Origin: a virus
Direction: 5' to 3' (one strand)
Virus record (IMG/VR): IMGVR_UViG_3300033153_006968
Span: 21,610 to 85,609 of that record
DNA length: 64,000 nucleotides
A model generated the notes under the pieces. That model was not told the DNA's origin, searched no databases, and saw nothing but the letters and a program-made list of their open reading frames with translations. Positions 46,167-56,277 of this stretch are shown here, one piece after another. The stretch's first letter is position 1. Each line of letters begins with the position of its first letter. The position numbers and the translations under genes were made by a program.

Positions 46167-47408
46167 TTACAGACCAGGAATAGTATCAGTAGCACCGAGC
46201 GGACCCATCGAGCCAGAAACACCGGCGTCGATAGTGGTCTGAGCGGGAAGTACAATCTCATTCGGAGTAACTTTGATATTCTTGATAACGCCAACAGCTT
46301 GACCTTCGTTCAGGATGCCAAGACCATAGCGTTCCTTCAGTTTAATCTTAGTAATGTCATTGCGGGGATCTTTAAACTCGTCAGTAGAAATATCTTCATC
46401 TACAATTAGAACGCCTAGTTCGTTGCGATCAAAGATATAAATATCAGTAAGCTTTCTACGTGCATCAAACGGAACAAACGGACTAACAAGAATAGTCAGA
46501 GGATAAGGGAAGTACGAAGGAACTTCTGGAGCACTATCGATAGTTTGGGGATAATCAAGAAGATCAGTAGCGGTTAGACTTGCAGCATTTGATCCAGGAG
46601 CAATGTTCTGACCCACGCCAGGTCCGAGACCACCTTGTGAGCTATTGCCCCAAGGAGCCTGGCCAGCAGGGTTACCACGATGAGTAGCAAAGAATGTTCC
46701 GCCGCCACTTGCAAGAGCAAACGAACGAAGAACAGGATCTTTAATCCAAATTACCCATGCAAGAGGATGCATTAAGATAGTATTGGGAACAAAGCCTTGA
46801 TGAAGAATATGGGCATACGCATCAAAAACATCGTCCATGATAACAGAACCGTTGGCATTGCCATTGAGTCCACGACCATGGGTGATACCGAGTAACGAAT
46901 TAGTAGGAGTAACGTTATCAAAGATCTTGACGCCGAGTTGGCCAATAAGGTTGAAAATCTTCTCTTCCTTATGTCGAGCAAGTGCACGACCAGCCATTCG
47001 GAGCATCATTCCAATGATATCGTACTGAGAAAATTTAATCATTTCTTCAGTGATTTTCAGGGCAAGACCGGATTTACCGATGCTAGCCGTCACCGAAGAA
47101 CCACCCCATGAAGGATAAGCTTCTGGGAATTCCATCCCTTCTGCGATATCCGAAGCGGTCAGAGCACCAGTAGCTCCGATAGTGATAGTCTGGCCATAGT
47201 GATAGTTAATGCGATTAAGCAAACTTGTTCCAATGAGCAGAGGTTCAGCAGCTTCCTTTACTATATTTTGAATAACCTTGGGAAGGAACACAGGTGCATT
47301 CATAGTAGAAATAGCATCTGTAATAGACATGCGCTCACCATCAGGAAGCGAGCCGTTGTTCCGCCACATCCATTCGTATTTTTTTACGTCCTCAACTTTG
47401 AATTCCAT
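46167..47408 (-). CDS. Major capsid protein (HK97 fold)
   Basis: A 413-residue protein right after the protease/scaffold and one further structural gene, followed by a strong terminator, the usual setting of a major capsid gene. The N-terminus (YEWMWRNNGSLPDGERMSIT, DAISTMNAPVFLPKVIQNIV) and the E-loop-like stretch ALTASDIAEGMEFPEAYPSW are typical. So are the spine-helix region EKIFNLIGQLGVKIFD and the P-domain strands FVPNTILMHPLAWVIWIKDP and LTILVSPFVPFD of HK97-type capsids of large myophages. No accessory insertion domain is obvious. Confidence 0.85.
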   Translation of the reverse strand: MEFKVEDVKKYEWMWRNNGSLPDGERMSITDAISTMNAPVFLPKVIQNIVKEAAEPLLIGTSLLNRINYHYGQTITIGATGALTASDIAEGMEFPEAYPSWGGSSVTASIGKSGLALKITEEMIKFSQYDIIGMMLRMAGRALARHKEEKIFNLIGQLGVKIFDNVTPTNSLLGITHGRGLNGNANGSVIMDDVFDAYAHILHQGFVPNTILMHPLAWVIWIKDPVLRSFALASGGGTFFATHRGNPAGQAPWGNSSQGGLGPGVGQNIAPGSNAASLTATDLLDYPQTIDSAPEVPSYFPYPLTILVSPFVPFDARRKLTDIYIFDRNELGVLIVDEDISTDEFKDPRNDITKIKLKERYGLGILNEGQAVGVIKNIKVTPNEIVLPAQTTIDAGVSGSMGPLGATDTIPGL

Positions 47409-47426
47409 TTTATCGGAAGCCTCCTT

Positions 47427-48662
47427 TTATCGGGATACCAGATTTACAAGCGCAACAAGATTAGCAGCTCCGGCATAATGAACCGCAGCGCTAGCACCAC
47501 CAGTCGCAGAACCAGGCATCTGATCCATTTGACCAGTAGCAGCTCCACCAGGGAGTGAACCAGATGCATCAGTGCTTAGGTTTGACCAAGCAGTTCTTAC
47601 TCTATCAAGATAGTCCTTAGGTTCTGATTGAATCTCTAAGATTTGACCCATGATAGCAGAGAAAGTATCAAAATTATCAGTTACTCCATCTCCAAATACC
47701 TTGGGGACAGCAAGTGCCCAGTTAGAGTCACTATTGCATTTTAAGAAATCGCCAGCTTCAAGATTTCCAACTGCACAGGCAAATACCGAAACGGTACCAG
47801 GAGCAGAAGCATAATTGTAATAACTAACAGAATAAGTACCGCTTAGAGTAGTTGGAGTATACACAGTAACAATACCAGAGATTAAGTCAACATGCCAATC
47901 GCCATCAGAAACACATTGCGCAGCAGTGCTTTTTTCGGTTACGAACCGAGTCGAAGCATCAGCCAAACTGTTGTTAGCAAATGTGATCGGAGTACGAGTG
48001 ACAGTATTCTTTGCAACAGGTAGGTTGTTAAAAGCGTCAAAAACTTGAAGATTTGCAGTTCGCGCACCAGCAGTAATCGTTTCCGAAGAAGTCGAAGCTG
48101 GTACAATTGCTAATTCAAGAACATAATCACATACAAGAGCAACACGATGTTGCATATTGTAATTATGATGTCTGTAAAATGCTGGGTTACTACCATCGTC
48201 GCCAGGGCTACCATCTCCACACCACTGAAGGAATGGATACGAAGCAACACCGACAGGAGATTTAGCAGACCAAGTTACCCCTGCAACTCCCATCCAAGCA
48301 GCTACGCCAGAAAGATCTATTGGACTTGCCGATACACTTGCGGAAGTACAAACATTGCCAGTTCTTACATCGATAGTTCCTACATTAACATCGTTTGTAG
48401 TATACGTAACAGTAGAGCTACCCAACATGTATTGTCCAGGAACAATGCGCCCTTGAGGGTCTGTCGATATAACCTTACCCGGCATGGTAACAATCCAGTT
48501 TTCGAAATGCCTATCGAAAAAAGAAACCGGCAACCAAGCCGCAGGTTTTGCTTCAAGATAAGGACGAATACCTTCAGATTTCTCTGCAACAGGTACAATA
48601 TTCCCTACATGATCCCAAGATTTATGGTTGGCTGTTAGTTGGCCTACAGTGTTAAAAGTCAT
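47427..48662 (-). CDS. Putative capsid-associated structural protein
   Basis: A 411-residue protein between protease/scaffold and capsid genes. The N-terminal segment (KPAAWLPVSFFDRHFENWIV, MPGKVISTDPQGRIVPGQ) looks like a compact beta barrel. The centre carries an unusual strand-rich part (TFANNSLADASTRFVTEKST, VDLISGIVTVYTPTTLSGTY). The C-terminus is Gly/Ala-rich with a hydrophobic end (LVALVNLVSR). Position suggests a head decoration, minor capsid or vertex protein. No named family is recognised. Confidence 0.55.
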   Translation of the reverse strand: MTFNTVGQLTANHKSWDHVGNIVPVAEKSEGIRPYLEAKPAAWLPVSFFDRHFENWIVTMPGKVISTDPQGRIVPGQYMLGSSTVTYTTNDVNVGTIDVRTGNVCTSASVSASPIDLSGVAAWMGVAGVTWSAKSPVGVASYPFLQWCGDGSPGDDGSNPAFYRHHNYNMQHRVALVCDYVLELAIVPASTSSETITAGARTANLQVFDAFNNLPVAKNTVTRTPITFANNSLADASTRFVTEKSTAAQCVSDGDWHVDLISGIVTVYTPTTLSGTYSVSYYNYASAPGTVSVFACAVGNLEAGDFLKCNSDSNWALAVPKVFGDGVTDNFDTFSAIMGQILEIQSEPKDYLDRVRTAWSNLSTDASGSLPGGAATGQMDQMPGSATGGASAAVHYAGAANLVALVNLVSR

Positions 48663-48680
48663 TTTCTTCTATGGTCCTCC

Positions 48681-50921
48681 TTAGACGTTCGCTTTCAGGA
48701 TATTTTCTTTAATTTCTTTTATGATTTCTTCAGGAAGTTCTCCCTTGTTGAGCATGTCAACAAGTTGAGAATTCAGCCAATGTTCTGCATCGACCTTGCT
48801 TTTAAATGCCATACTGAGATACGTTGATTGCATTTTCTCAAATTTGCTTTGTAAAGCTTCTCCGTCTAAAACCTTCTTACGAGTACCGCCTGCCGTTGGA
48901 TCTCCAACGCTTCCTTCAGGTGTTCTACTCGTTCCATCACTAAGCTTATCAGCGATTTTATTAATGTCAACTTCCTTAGTTAATTCTTCCAACTTAGCAT
49001 CAACAGCTTCATCAGTTAACTCTTGAAACTTAACCATTCTATCTTCGTCTTCCTTCGCAACTCCGTCTTTGAGAGCGACAAAGAAATCAAGCTTATCAAT
49101 TTTAGAATCTCTCAACCTTTTCTTCTCGTCGATTAATTCATCTCTCAGGCTATCTACTTCGCCTTGAAGCAAGTCATATTCTTCTCGTAATGCGTCACGA
49201 GTATCTTTTGCTTCTTCAAATTCTTCACGGATATCTCCGAGACTATCCTCAAGAGAAATAATTTCCTCCAAAAGATCAGCGTCTTGGAAAACTTTTACAA
49301 CATCTTTAAGTTCTTGGCTTTCATCGACAGAAATAGATTTGGCAAAATTATCTTTACCTACCATTCCCGCGAGACGTTTGAGAATACTGCCAAGAGATTT
49401 AACCTCTTCTTCTGCCAACATGGGTTCCTTGCCATCCTTCTCAAGGTAAGTCTTAGCCCACATATGCTCTTCCATAACATTGGTTACCATATGAAGCATA
49501 CGGGCATGTTCAAGGCCATCTTTGGCTTTCTTATTTTTCTTCACGCATCCCATTGCACGACCTTTGCGCATGATACTAGCCTTAATAGCTTTCTTATCGC
49601 CCGGCCCATTGTAACGATCCAATAGTCTAAGCGCAGCAGTATAGTGAGCAGAATCATTCACCGGGAATGATCGATCTGGTCCACAGAAGGTCGATTTAGA
49701 AAGTTTCTTTCTTTTAGCGGTACTTAACTTAGCGTCCTTAACAAGTTCCTCGTCGGCACCTTCCCAAGAGAGATCGTACAACTTCTCGACATCCTCTTCT
49801 GTAAGGCTTTCAACAGTCTCTAAACGCTTGAAAAAATCTTCAACACTTTCAGGTTTTTCTTCTTCGCTTTCAGAATCTTGCACATTCTTGTCGTCAGAAG
49901 TAGAAGTATCACCTTTAGCTTTTGCAGCCTCTTCAACTTCTAATTGTTCCTTTTTCTTAGTGCTATCTTGAACCTTTTCAACTTCCTTCTTCTTGCTCAT
50001 GGAATGACTTTCCTCCTCGGACATTGAATCATATTGCGGGAATTCTAAGCAAATCTCATGCGTATCTCCCACATACTCGTTTTTAATTTCTATATTCTTA
50101 ACGTTTCCGTTATAGTATAACTCTAAAACTTTAGAATGTCTATCAGCCGGAGTATTGGCCACAGAATATTCGTCGTAAGAAAAATTGCCAGCAATAAGAA
50201 CCATTTTCATATCGTCATAGATATTGCCAGGCTCGTGCTCACAAGGTCCGTCTTCTATCCAGTCCTGTTTACAAACAGAACAAATAGCCTTATCTGTGGT
50301 AGCTCCAACAGAACCAGTTAAATATCTACCGTCTAAAAACTTCTGTATCGCGTCTTCATCTGTAATATTAGCTATAATTTGTACATGGCCGAGACCTTCG
50401 TAAGATTTATTATCAAGAGGAGAACTACCATCTTTTACCGACCGTGAAAAAAGATTCCGAATTAATTCAACCTGCATACCAAAAGGCATAGTTCCATCAC
50501 AAAAACTCTGTATAACTTCGTCTGTTACATTAAGTTCATGGCCAGAACCATCTTTGATAGTCACGTTAGAATAATTGTCTCTAATAAATCTTGAAGTGTC
50601 TACATAGAACGAGTCGATAACTCGACCAATTGGATCACGATGTTCATCGTGATGTAGAAGAACTGGCTTATTATAATCTCTAGTAAAGGTAGAAGCTCCT
50701 TTCTTAAGTTTATCTGGCAAATAAAACATGTTATTTCTAGTAACAATACCAGCATGAGTAGCGGCTATACGGACCTTTAGACCTTTAACATCTTGATCGG
50801 TAATCGAATCTAGAAATACGCCTTTCTTGTTATCGAAATCGTCCTTCACTCGAACCAATTCTGGATTCATAAAACTGAATGTTACGAGATCGTTAATTCT
50901 TAGATAATTGTCTTTTTTCAT
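48681..50921 (-). CDS. Prohead protease fused to scaffold-like domain
   Basis: A 746-residue maturation protease with built-in scaffold. Residues ~48-270 form the protease: the His region VLLHHDEHRDPIGRV (His90/91) and LTGSVGATT with Ser204 as candidate nucleophile. A CxxC (CSVC, 214-217) is followed by CEHEPG, a pattern seen in prohead proteases of large phages. Residues ~290-380 are acidic and low complexity. Residues ~400-460 hold a small separate domain (STFCGPDRSFPVNDSAHY, RKGRAMGC). Residues ~555-650 are a long coiled coil, typical of scaffold, and the remainder is helical. It precedes the capsid genes. The catalytic assignment is by motif, not proven. Confidence 0.75.
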   Translation of the reverse strand: MKKDNYLRINDLVTFSFMNPELVRVKDDFDNKKGVFLDSITDQDVKGLKVRIAATHAGIVTRNNMFYLPDKLKKGASTFTRDYNKPVLLHHDEHRDPIGRVIDSFYVDTSRFIRDNYSNVTIKDGSGHELNVTDEVIQSFCDGTMPFGMQVELIRNLFSRSVKDGSSPLDNKSYEGLGHVQIIANITDEDAIQKFLDGRYLTGSVGATTDKAICSVCKQDWIEDGPCEHEPGNIYDDMKMVLIAGNFSYDEYSVANTPADRHSKVLELYYNGNVKNIEIKNEYVGDTHEICLEFPQYDSMSEEESHSMSKKKEVEKVQDSTKKKEQLEVEEAAKAKGDTSTSDDKNVQDSESEEEKPESVEDFFKRLETVESLTEEDVEKLYDLSWEGADEELVKDAKLSTAKRKKLSKSTFCGPDRSFPVNDSAHYTAALRLLDRYNGPGDKKAIKASIMRKGRAMGCVKKNKKAKDGLEHARMLHMVTNVMEEHMWAKTYLEKDGKEPMLAEEEVKSLGSILKRLAGMVGKDNFAKSISVDESQELKDVVKVFQDADLLEEIISLEDSLGDIREEFEEAKDTRDALREEYDLLQGEVDSLRDELIDEKKRLRDSKIDKLDFFVALKDGVAKEDEDRMVKFQELTDEAVDAKLEELTKEVDINKIADKLSDGTSRTPEGSVGDPTAGGTRKKVLDGEALQSKFEKMQSTYLSMAFKSKVDAEHWLNSQLVDMLNKGELPEEIIKEIKENILKANV

Positions 50922-50929
50922 TTCAACTC

Positions 50930-53368
50930 TTATTTTAACTTACTATTGCAAATTTTAAATGCTGAAGCTTTAATTTTATCCTCTGACCAATCAGCATGCT
51001 TCGCCCGAAGATCTTTTTTAACCTTTAAAACACATCTCTCAAGCTTATTAGAATCAACTTTATCCTTCGTAGCTATACTCTCGCATACGGAATGAGCCAT
51101 AGCGTTCGCTTCTACTTCGGCTAAACCCAAATCACTCTTTTTTATTTTTCTCGTCATCCTACGTATACAATCGGCCATCGTAGCAGGATTCCTTTTTTTC
51201 TTTTGCTTATCTTGAACACTATCAACTATGTTCTCTTTAGCTATCTCGTTCTTAACAACAGCAATAGTACAATCGCAATTTGCGTGGAACGGAGGAACAT
51301 CATCAAGAGAAGCTAGAGATGTATCGTAAAGAATTTCTTCCAAACGTGCATGACATTTCTCGCAAGCGTCTTCTGTTAATTTTATCCCAAATTTCCCCAA
51401 TCCAAGATGTCTCAACCCTATCACTTGCCCAAAGCTATTCGCCCGCCCTATCTCAACATCTTCTATAAACTTTGTTCTATACGAAAAACTATCAAAAGTA
51501 TTTCTAATAAAACTTAAAGCCTCTTGAATATTTGTTTCTTTGTTGATATTGCGCTGTAAAGTTCCGATAGTATCGTTAACGAGTTTATCTACATACTTCT
51601 CCATTCGGTTCTTTAAAGAAGATCTATATATAGACAAAGCAGAAATAAATGCATCACTCCGAGTAGAACTAAAGCTAGAATAGCCTTTTCTGAAAGCGGT
51701 AATTTGATTATCGTGTAATTTGTCGATAGCGGACGAGATAGAAGTTCTGATAAGTTGGCCGATCCAAAGCTCGTCTATTTCGCCTTTATCAGAAACGTAA
51801 GAAACTATCTCTAATTTAGTTTTATTATATACGGTTGTTAAAGCAGCATCGTTGATACTGTTCTTAACGGTCTTCTTAGCTGGAGAGGGCTTCTTTGCTA
51901 TAGCGGCCTTCTTAACGTCAAGCTCTTCTTTGCGCGCTGATTCAGCCGCCGCCCTTGCTTTGGCAGGGTTAGAATATGGCTCATCTACTGCATTAATAAG
52001 AGCCTTAGGTCTTTCCATCAGCGGCCATCTCAACGCATACCATTCTGGATATTTATCTCTATCATCCTGACCGTTATCGATTTCGTCATAAGAGGGAAGC
52101 TCTATAGGTTCTCGACCTACACCAAGTCTAGCTTCATGAAGGGTAACTACATCTTTATTATACTGATCCGCATAATGAGCTTCTTTTTTAATTTGCGAAA
52201 AAACATCTATTTCTTTGAATTTCAAAGCAACTATATTTTCATCGTCTAGGGCGTCAAAAGGAAAGTTAGACTCAAGTAATAATTCTTTAATGATATATTC
52301 ATTAATAAATATTTCTGTTATTTGTTGATAATCCTTAACTCCATCTATAAGATTTTGAGATAATTGTTCGGCCGTACTTCTGTTGCTACTTTCGGTCTCT
52401 CCAAGATCTACTGGAGACATTCCAAGACCGGCAAACACTCTACGTTTAAAGTGGGTAAGATAGCTCTCTGCCCTTAAAGCTCTACCCTCCGCGCCGATAG
52501 CAGAAATCTCATGTCGTTCGGTGGTAACAATACCGCCTTCTGTAGGCATATACTGAATTTCAGCCTTAACAATGTCAACTTCCTTAACGCCTTTCTCTGT
52601 AGTTCCGGCTGGCATTTCTTTTGTGCCTACCTTCCACTGGAAAAGAGGGAAAAGGTGCTGATAGATAAGTAGTTCAATATTTTCTTCTATCTTTCTTAAC
52701 GCTCGAATATCGTCAATAACTGGAGTAATTGTAGGAGTTCCAAATATAAAACCGTCCTTTCTTTCATAGAACATATGGACAATATCTTCAGGAACGAACT
52801 CTTTTGTATAACCGTCTGGTAAGCTCTGTCTCCATCGAACGATTTTATTTTCAGTCATCTTAAATTCCATAGTCTCCGCCGGAGCTATAAAATAACCAGC
52901 AACTGGCTTCAAAAGCTTTCTCGTTCCAGAAGGAACTCTTACCTTCCCTCCAGAAGATTTAATATCTCGAACCTTAACAACAAACGCATTAGACTTCTGA
53001 ACAATACTTGTTCCCATATCTCTAAACAGTTTAAGGGTCGGGACACCAGTTGCGTTAGAAATCTGAGAAAATCGTGCTTTGATATACTTTATAGTTTTAG
53101 GATTCTTTCCAATAAGAGTCCAGCCCTCTTTATACATAAGGGCAATCTTTTTACTGAATGATTGTCTGGCATAACTTTCTACATCGATTATGCGTCCAAT
53201 TTCTGCAAGATTATATTCAGGAGGATCCCAAGGACCTGCCTTCTTGGATGGATAATAGCTATAGCCTAAAACGGGATCTACTACGCGAGTAGTCGTAACA
53301 GGCTTCTTTATCTGATCGGCAAATACAACCTGAACAGGATGAATCTCTTTGATAGATCGATCACTCAC
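50930..53368 (-). CDS. Portal protein fused to MuF-type domain
   Basis: An 812-residue fusion. Residues ~30-430 have portal character: YARQSFSKKIALMYKEGWTL, KYIKARFSQIS, the clip region FVPEDIVHMFYERKDGFIFG, and LGMSPVDLGETESSNRSTAE near 330. Residues ~500-720 match the MuF/gp7 head-morphogenesis module with the terminal hallmark ACEKCHARL and PPFHANCDC. The last ~85 residues contain two Cys-bounded helical units (CIRRMTRKIKK...C and CVLKVKKDLRA...C). GTG 53368 has GAGGAG seven bases upstream. It lies next to the protease gene, as in SPP1-like head modules. One chain probably makes the dodecameric DNA gate plus internal proteins. Confidence 0.8.
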   Translation of the reverse strand: MSDRSIKEIHPVQVVFADQIKKPVTTTRVVDPVLGYSYYPSKKAGPWDPPEYNLAEIGRIIDVESYARQSFSKKIALMYKEGWTLIGKNPKTIKYIKARFSQISNATGVPTLKLFRDMGTSIVQKSNAFVVKVRDIKSSGGKVRVPSGTRKLLKPVAGYFIAPAETMEFKMTENKIVRWRQSLPDGYTKEFVPEDIVHMFYERKDGFIFGTPTITPVIDDIRALRKIEENIELLIYQHLFPLFQWKVGTKEMPAGTTEKGVKEVDIVKAEIQYMPTEGGIVTTERHEISAIGAEGRALRAESYLTHFKRRVFAGLGMSPVDLGETESSNRSTAEQLSQNLIDGVKDYQQITEIFINEYIIKELLLESNFPFDALDDENIVALKFKEIDVFSQIKKEAHYADQYNKDVVTLHEARLGVGREPIELPSYDEIDNGQDDRDKYPEWYALRWPLMERPKALINAVDEPYSNPAKARAAAESARKEELDVKKAAIAKKPSPAKKTVKNSINDAALTTVYNKTKLEIVSYVSDKGEIDELWIGQLIRTSISSAIDKLHDNQITAFRKGYSSFSSTRSDAFISALSIYRSSLKNRMEKYVDKLVNDTIGTLQRNINKETNIQEALSFIRNTFDSFSYRTKFIEDVEIGRANSFGQVIGLRHLGLGKFGIKLTEDACEKCHARLEEILYDTSLASLDDVPPFHANCDCTIAVVKNEIAKENIVDSVQDKQKKKRNPATMADCIRRMTRKIKKSDLGLAEVEANAMAHSVCESIATKDKVDSNKLERCVLKVKKDLRAKHADWSEDKIKASAFKICNSKLK

Positions 53369-55157
53369 TATCTAACTCCTCTACCCACTGATTCACCTTT
53401 TCAGCATCGGCGACAGTGGTAAGCATTTGACAACCAATAGTTGACTTACTTGCCACAGCAAGCAACTCAGCAGTTTTAGAAATATTTGAATCTAAAATGT
53501 CGTCTCCAGTATAGTTTATCAAAGAAGATAGATTTTCCAATGGAGTAGCATTTGGATCATAATCTTTGTTCTGCACTATTGCTATTTCGTTAATAGCGTC
53601 ACTTATACCTCCGATATCTTCCTCTATGTTTATATTCTCTCCATCACTCCAAATACTATAGTTTTTATCTTGCGGAATCCTGCTAGCAAATGCATCAATC
53701 TCGTCATCTTCGCAATCTACGCCTGAATCTAAAGCGTCTATAATTGCCTTGATAAAACCTACTAGCTGAAGGATAGCTAATTTTTTAACAGAGAAATCTA
53801 TATAAAGACTCGAACCACCAGCAAATTCTCCTAATAGTTTTTTGAATTCGTCAAATAGGGAAGTAAATATTGCGTCAATTTTCAAGCATGCCTCTCTCAT
53901 AAAGGTTACTAATTGAAGAAAGATACCTTTAAGGGTTTTTTGAAATTTTTCAATATTCTGATTCGCCTTACCGATCGCAGACATATTCTTGTCCCGAACA
54001 GAATTGTTATATTCGTCTATAGCAGCTTTTTCTTGCTCTTTGTATTTTTCTATCGCAGCGGGATCGGCGCCATCTACGGAGGCGGAAGCTTTACGAATTT
54101 TCAGCAATTCAGCCTCTGCCTTTCTTATCCTCTCTTCTTCTTTAAGGCTAGATTCTACCACTTCTTTAAGATTAAATTCTACAGCTCGCGGCCTATAATC
54201 TTCTCCGCTAAAAGCAGGATCTTGAACGCTGAGAGCACCAAAATATGGAAGCTTTACGCTTCCACCAAAGTGTCCTGCTGCGTCTTGGACTGCGCCAGCT
54301 ACTTGCTCTCCAAATATCTGAGGCCTTGAAGGATCTCCTTGTTTAGGTCCAAAACCGACATTTATTCTCTCTAGATCTTGGAAAAGAACATTATAGTCTA
54401 ATTTGCTAAGCATGTTTTGAATGCTATCAATAATACATTCTATAGGTTTAATAATGAGCATTATGTACTTCATAAGGACATCAAGGAGATTGGTAAGAAA
54501 TGGCATAAATAATGGAAGTATAAGACCAAGAGCAAAATCAATTACGCCGTTTAATTCAAAAGAAAGATCCATCATTAACGCCATAAGAACGGCCAATATT
54601 TTAAACAAGTCTGGAATGCACATAAAGTTTTTAAAAAAATTAAAGAATTCACATAGATCAACATACTGATCTAAATTCTTAAACATGTCTATAATGTTGC
54701 GAATTTGACTAAAAGCTCTAGTAATCCAAGCCGACATAGTAGCAAGCATTTCTTTTCCTATATCGGAAATACCAGCCTTAATATTTAGCTCATCCATCAT
54801 ATTAATTCTTACGCCACAAGGAATACAGTCGCTATCTAATATCTTCCCAAAATCACCACCAGGGACAAATCCATTGCCGATCTTAGAAATCATACTCTCA
54901 ACAGTATCTTTAGCAGCTTCACCTAAAGACACGTTCTCATTTTCATTCTCGTCTTCTTGATTAGAAAGTGCTGCCCATGCGTTCTCGTTATAGCTATCCA
55001 TCTGTTTGCTAATGGTGCTAGACATGCTACGCATAAAATTTAAATCGGCTGTAAGCGGAGCAACAGTGGCTCCTTTAGTCAGAGAAGCATGACAACCTTT
55101 CTTATATACCTTTGTAATGGCCTGACAATCTTGAAATTGAACAATATTAAGAGTCAT
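53361..55157 (-). CDS. Membrane-like protein of unknown function between terminase and portal
   Basis: A 598-residue protein. Residues ~200-290 form several very hydrophobic helices (IPDLFKILAVLMALMMDLSF, IDFALGLILPLFMPFLTNLL, DVLMKYIMLIIKPIECIID). A Cys pair CIPCGVR lies near residue 113. The C-terminal half is helical (VVESSLKEEERIRKAEAELL) with an acidic end. It overlaps the portal start by 8 bases and shares the stop/start with the 229-residue gene. I do not recognise the family. A membrane protein here is unexpected; it may be an ejected head protein or an assembly factor. Confidence 0.5.
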   Translation of the reverse strand: MTLNIVQFQDCQAITKVYKKGCHASLTKGATVAPLTADLNFMRSMSSTISKQMDSYNENAWAALSNQEDENENENVSLGEAAKDTVESMISKIGNGFVPGGDFGKILDSDCIPCGVRINMMDELNIKAGISDIGKEMLATMSAWITRAFSQIRNIIDMFKNLDQYVDLCEFFNFFKNFMCIPDLFKILAVLMALMMDLSFELNGVIDFALGLILPLFMPFLTNLLDVLMKYIMLIIKPIECIIDSIQNMLSKLDYNVLFQDLERINVGFGPKQGDPSRPQIFGEQVAGAVQDAAGHFGGSVKLPYFGALSVQDPAFSGEDYRPRAVEFNLKEVVESSLKEEERIRKAEAELLKIRKASASVDGADPAAIEKYKEQEKAAIDEYNNSVRDKNMSAIGKANQNIEKFQKTLKGIFLQLVTFMREACLKIDAIFTSLFDEFKKLLGEFAGGSSLYIDFSVKKLAILQLVGFIKAIIDALDSGVDCEDDEIDAFASRIPQDKNYSIWSDGENINIEEDIGGISDAINEIAIVQNKDYDPNATPLENLSSLINYTGDDILDSNISKTAELLAVASKSTIGCQMLTTVADAEKVNQWVEELDSE

Positions 55158-55846
55158 TAGGGAGTTGCTCCAGATTGTTCGTCTACATTACTTAGCATAT
55201 TCTTAGTAGATTTTGAAACAGGCACTAACTCGTCTGGTAGGAAAGGAAGAGGTATAACAGGTTTAATAAAACTTTTCCATAATGTATTAATCAATACCTT
55301 TATAAGTTCGTCTCGGAACTTATCTAGGTCTATAGGTTTTACAATTTGGTTCTTCTTATCAAGCTCTGGTCTAAGGCCGCCATTTTTAGAAGCTTCTGTC
55401 CCGAGGCCTCCAATAGGCACATTGCCGCTCAATAGACTTTCGCGAGCCTTAGCTACGTCATCTGGAGTAATAACAGCATTCTGTCCTATTTTTTCTCCAT
55501 GATCTCTGATGCTATCTTCGCATAACTTATACTGCTCATATGTAATTCTATTTGGATCTGCGTCTGGATAAGATCTTCTCATCGCTTGGATAGCAAGAGC
55601 GTCTACACTGGGATCTAATTCTATAATTTGACCTTCTGCTTCATCATCTATAAGGCCTTGAGTTAATTCAGCAAGCAATTTTAATGCATCTGCATATGCT
55701 TTTATCTTTTTTCTTTCGTTGCTTACCTCTTCAGGATCAGAAGGATCTGGTAGAGCAGTTATTTCTCCTTCTTCTTGATCGGGTTCGACAAAATTAATAT
55801 TCGGCCGAAATTTTAGAATATCTCTACTATTAGAATCTAACTTCAA
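55157..55846 (-). CDS. Hypothetical head-module protein
   Basis: A 229-residue protein beginning at TTG 55846, whose TTGA overlaps the stop of the previous gene. GAGGAG eight bases upstream supports this start. The protein is acidic in the N-terminal half (NFVEPDQEEGEITALPDPSD) and has a short hydrophobic Pro-rich stretch near the end (IKPVIPLPFLPDELVP). Nothing identifies an enzyme. Its tight coupling with the 598-residue gene suggests the two products act together. Confidence 0.5.
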   Translation of the reverse strand: MKLDSNSRDILKFRPNINFVEPDQEEGEITALPDPSDPEEVSNERKKIKAYADALKLLAELTQGLIDDEAEGQIIELDPSVDALAIQAMRRSYPDADPNRITYEQYKLCEDSIRDHGEKIGQNAVITPDDVAKARESLLSGNVPIGGLGTEASKNGGLRPELDKKNQIVKPIDLDKFRDELIKVLINTLWKSFIKPVIPLPFLPDELVPVSKSTKNMLSNVDEQSGATP

Positions 55847-56268
55847 ACAGCAATCTCCTCTGCCGTAACTCGAAGAATAACGTCGTTATACGAAGCAACG
55901 CTCGCACCACGAGGAACCTCTATTCGGAACCAAAAAGGAAGATAGGTCGATATATCAGAAATGGCGGACATTGAAATGGCAACACCAGCAGTAATAGCAT
56001 CCCATTCAGCGCTTGTAGGTTGAGTATCCCCAGCGCTCAATTTCCAGCTAAAGCCATTGCTGTCTGTGATATCCATGCCACTCTCATCTACAGGATCTAT
56101 TTGAATGCTAGAATATGAATATGAAGCACTATCGTTTCTAAGGTAATACTTTGTTTCCGCAGTACGTCCAACTCGTCCATCAAAGCCATGTCTCATAGGG
56201 TTTGTCATAGTTTTTGACTGGCTATAAGGATTATCTGGAGCAGCCGCTGGGTATATTTTTAAAGCCAT
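55843..56268 (-). CDS. Hypothetical small structural protein
   Basis: A 141-residue beta-rich protein (TKYYLRNDSASYSYSSIQ, PFWFRIEVPRGASVASYNDV) with the look of a single Ig- or jelly-roll-type sandwich. It lies directly after the large terminase gene and before the head module. It may be a surface decoration or a virion-associated domain protein; no family is recognised. Confidence 0.5.
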   Translation of the reverse strand: MALKIYPAAAPDNPYSQSKTMTNPMRHGFDGRVGRTAETKYYLRNDSASYSYSSIQIDPVDESGMDITDSNGFSWKLSAGDTQPTSAEWDAITAGVAISMSAISDISTYLPFWFRIEVPRGASVASYNDVILRVTAEEIAV

Positions 56269-56277
56269 GAATGTCTC

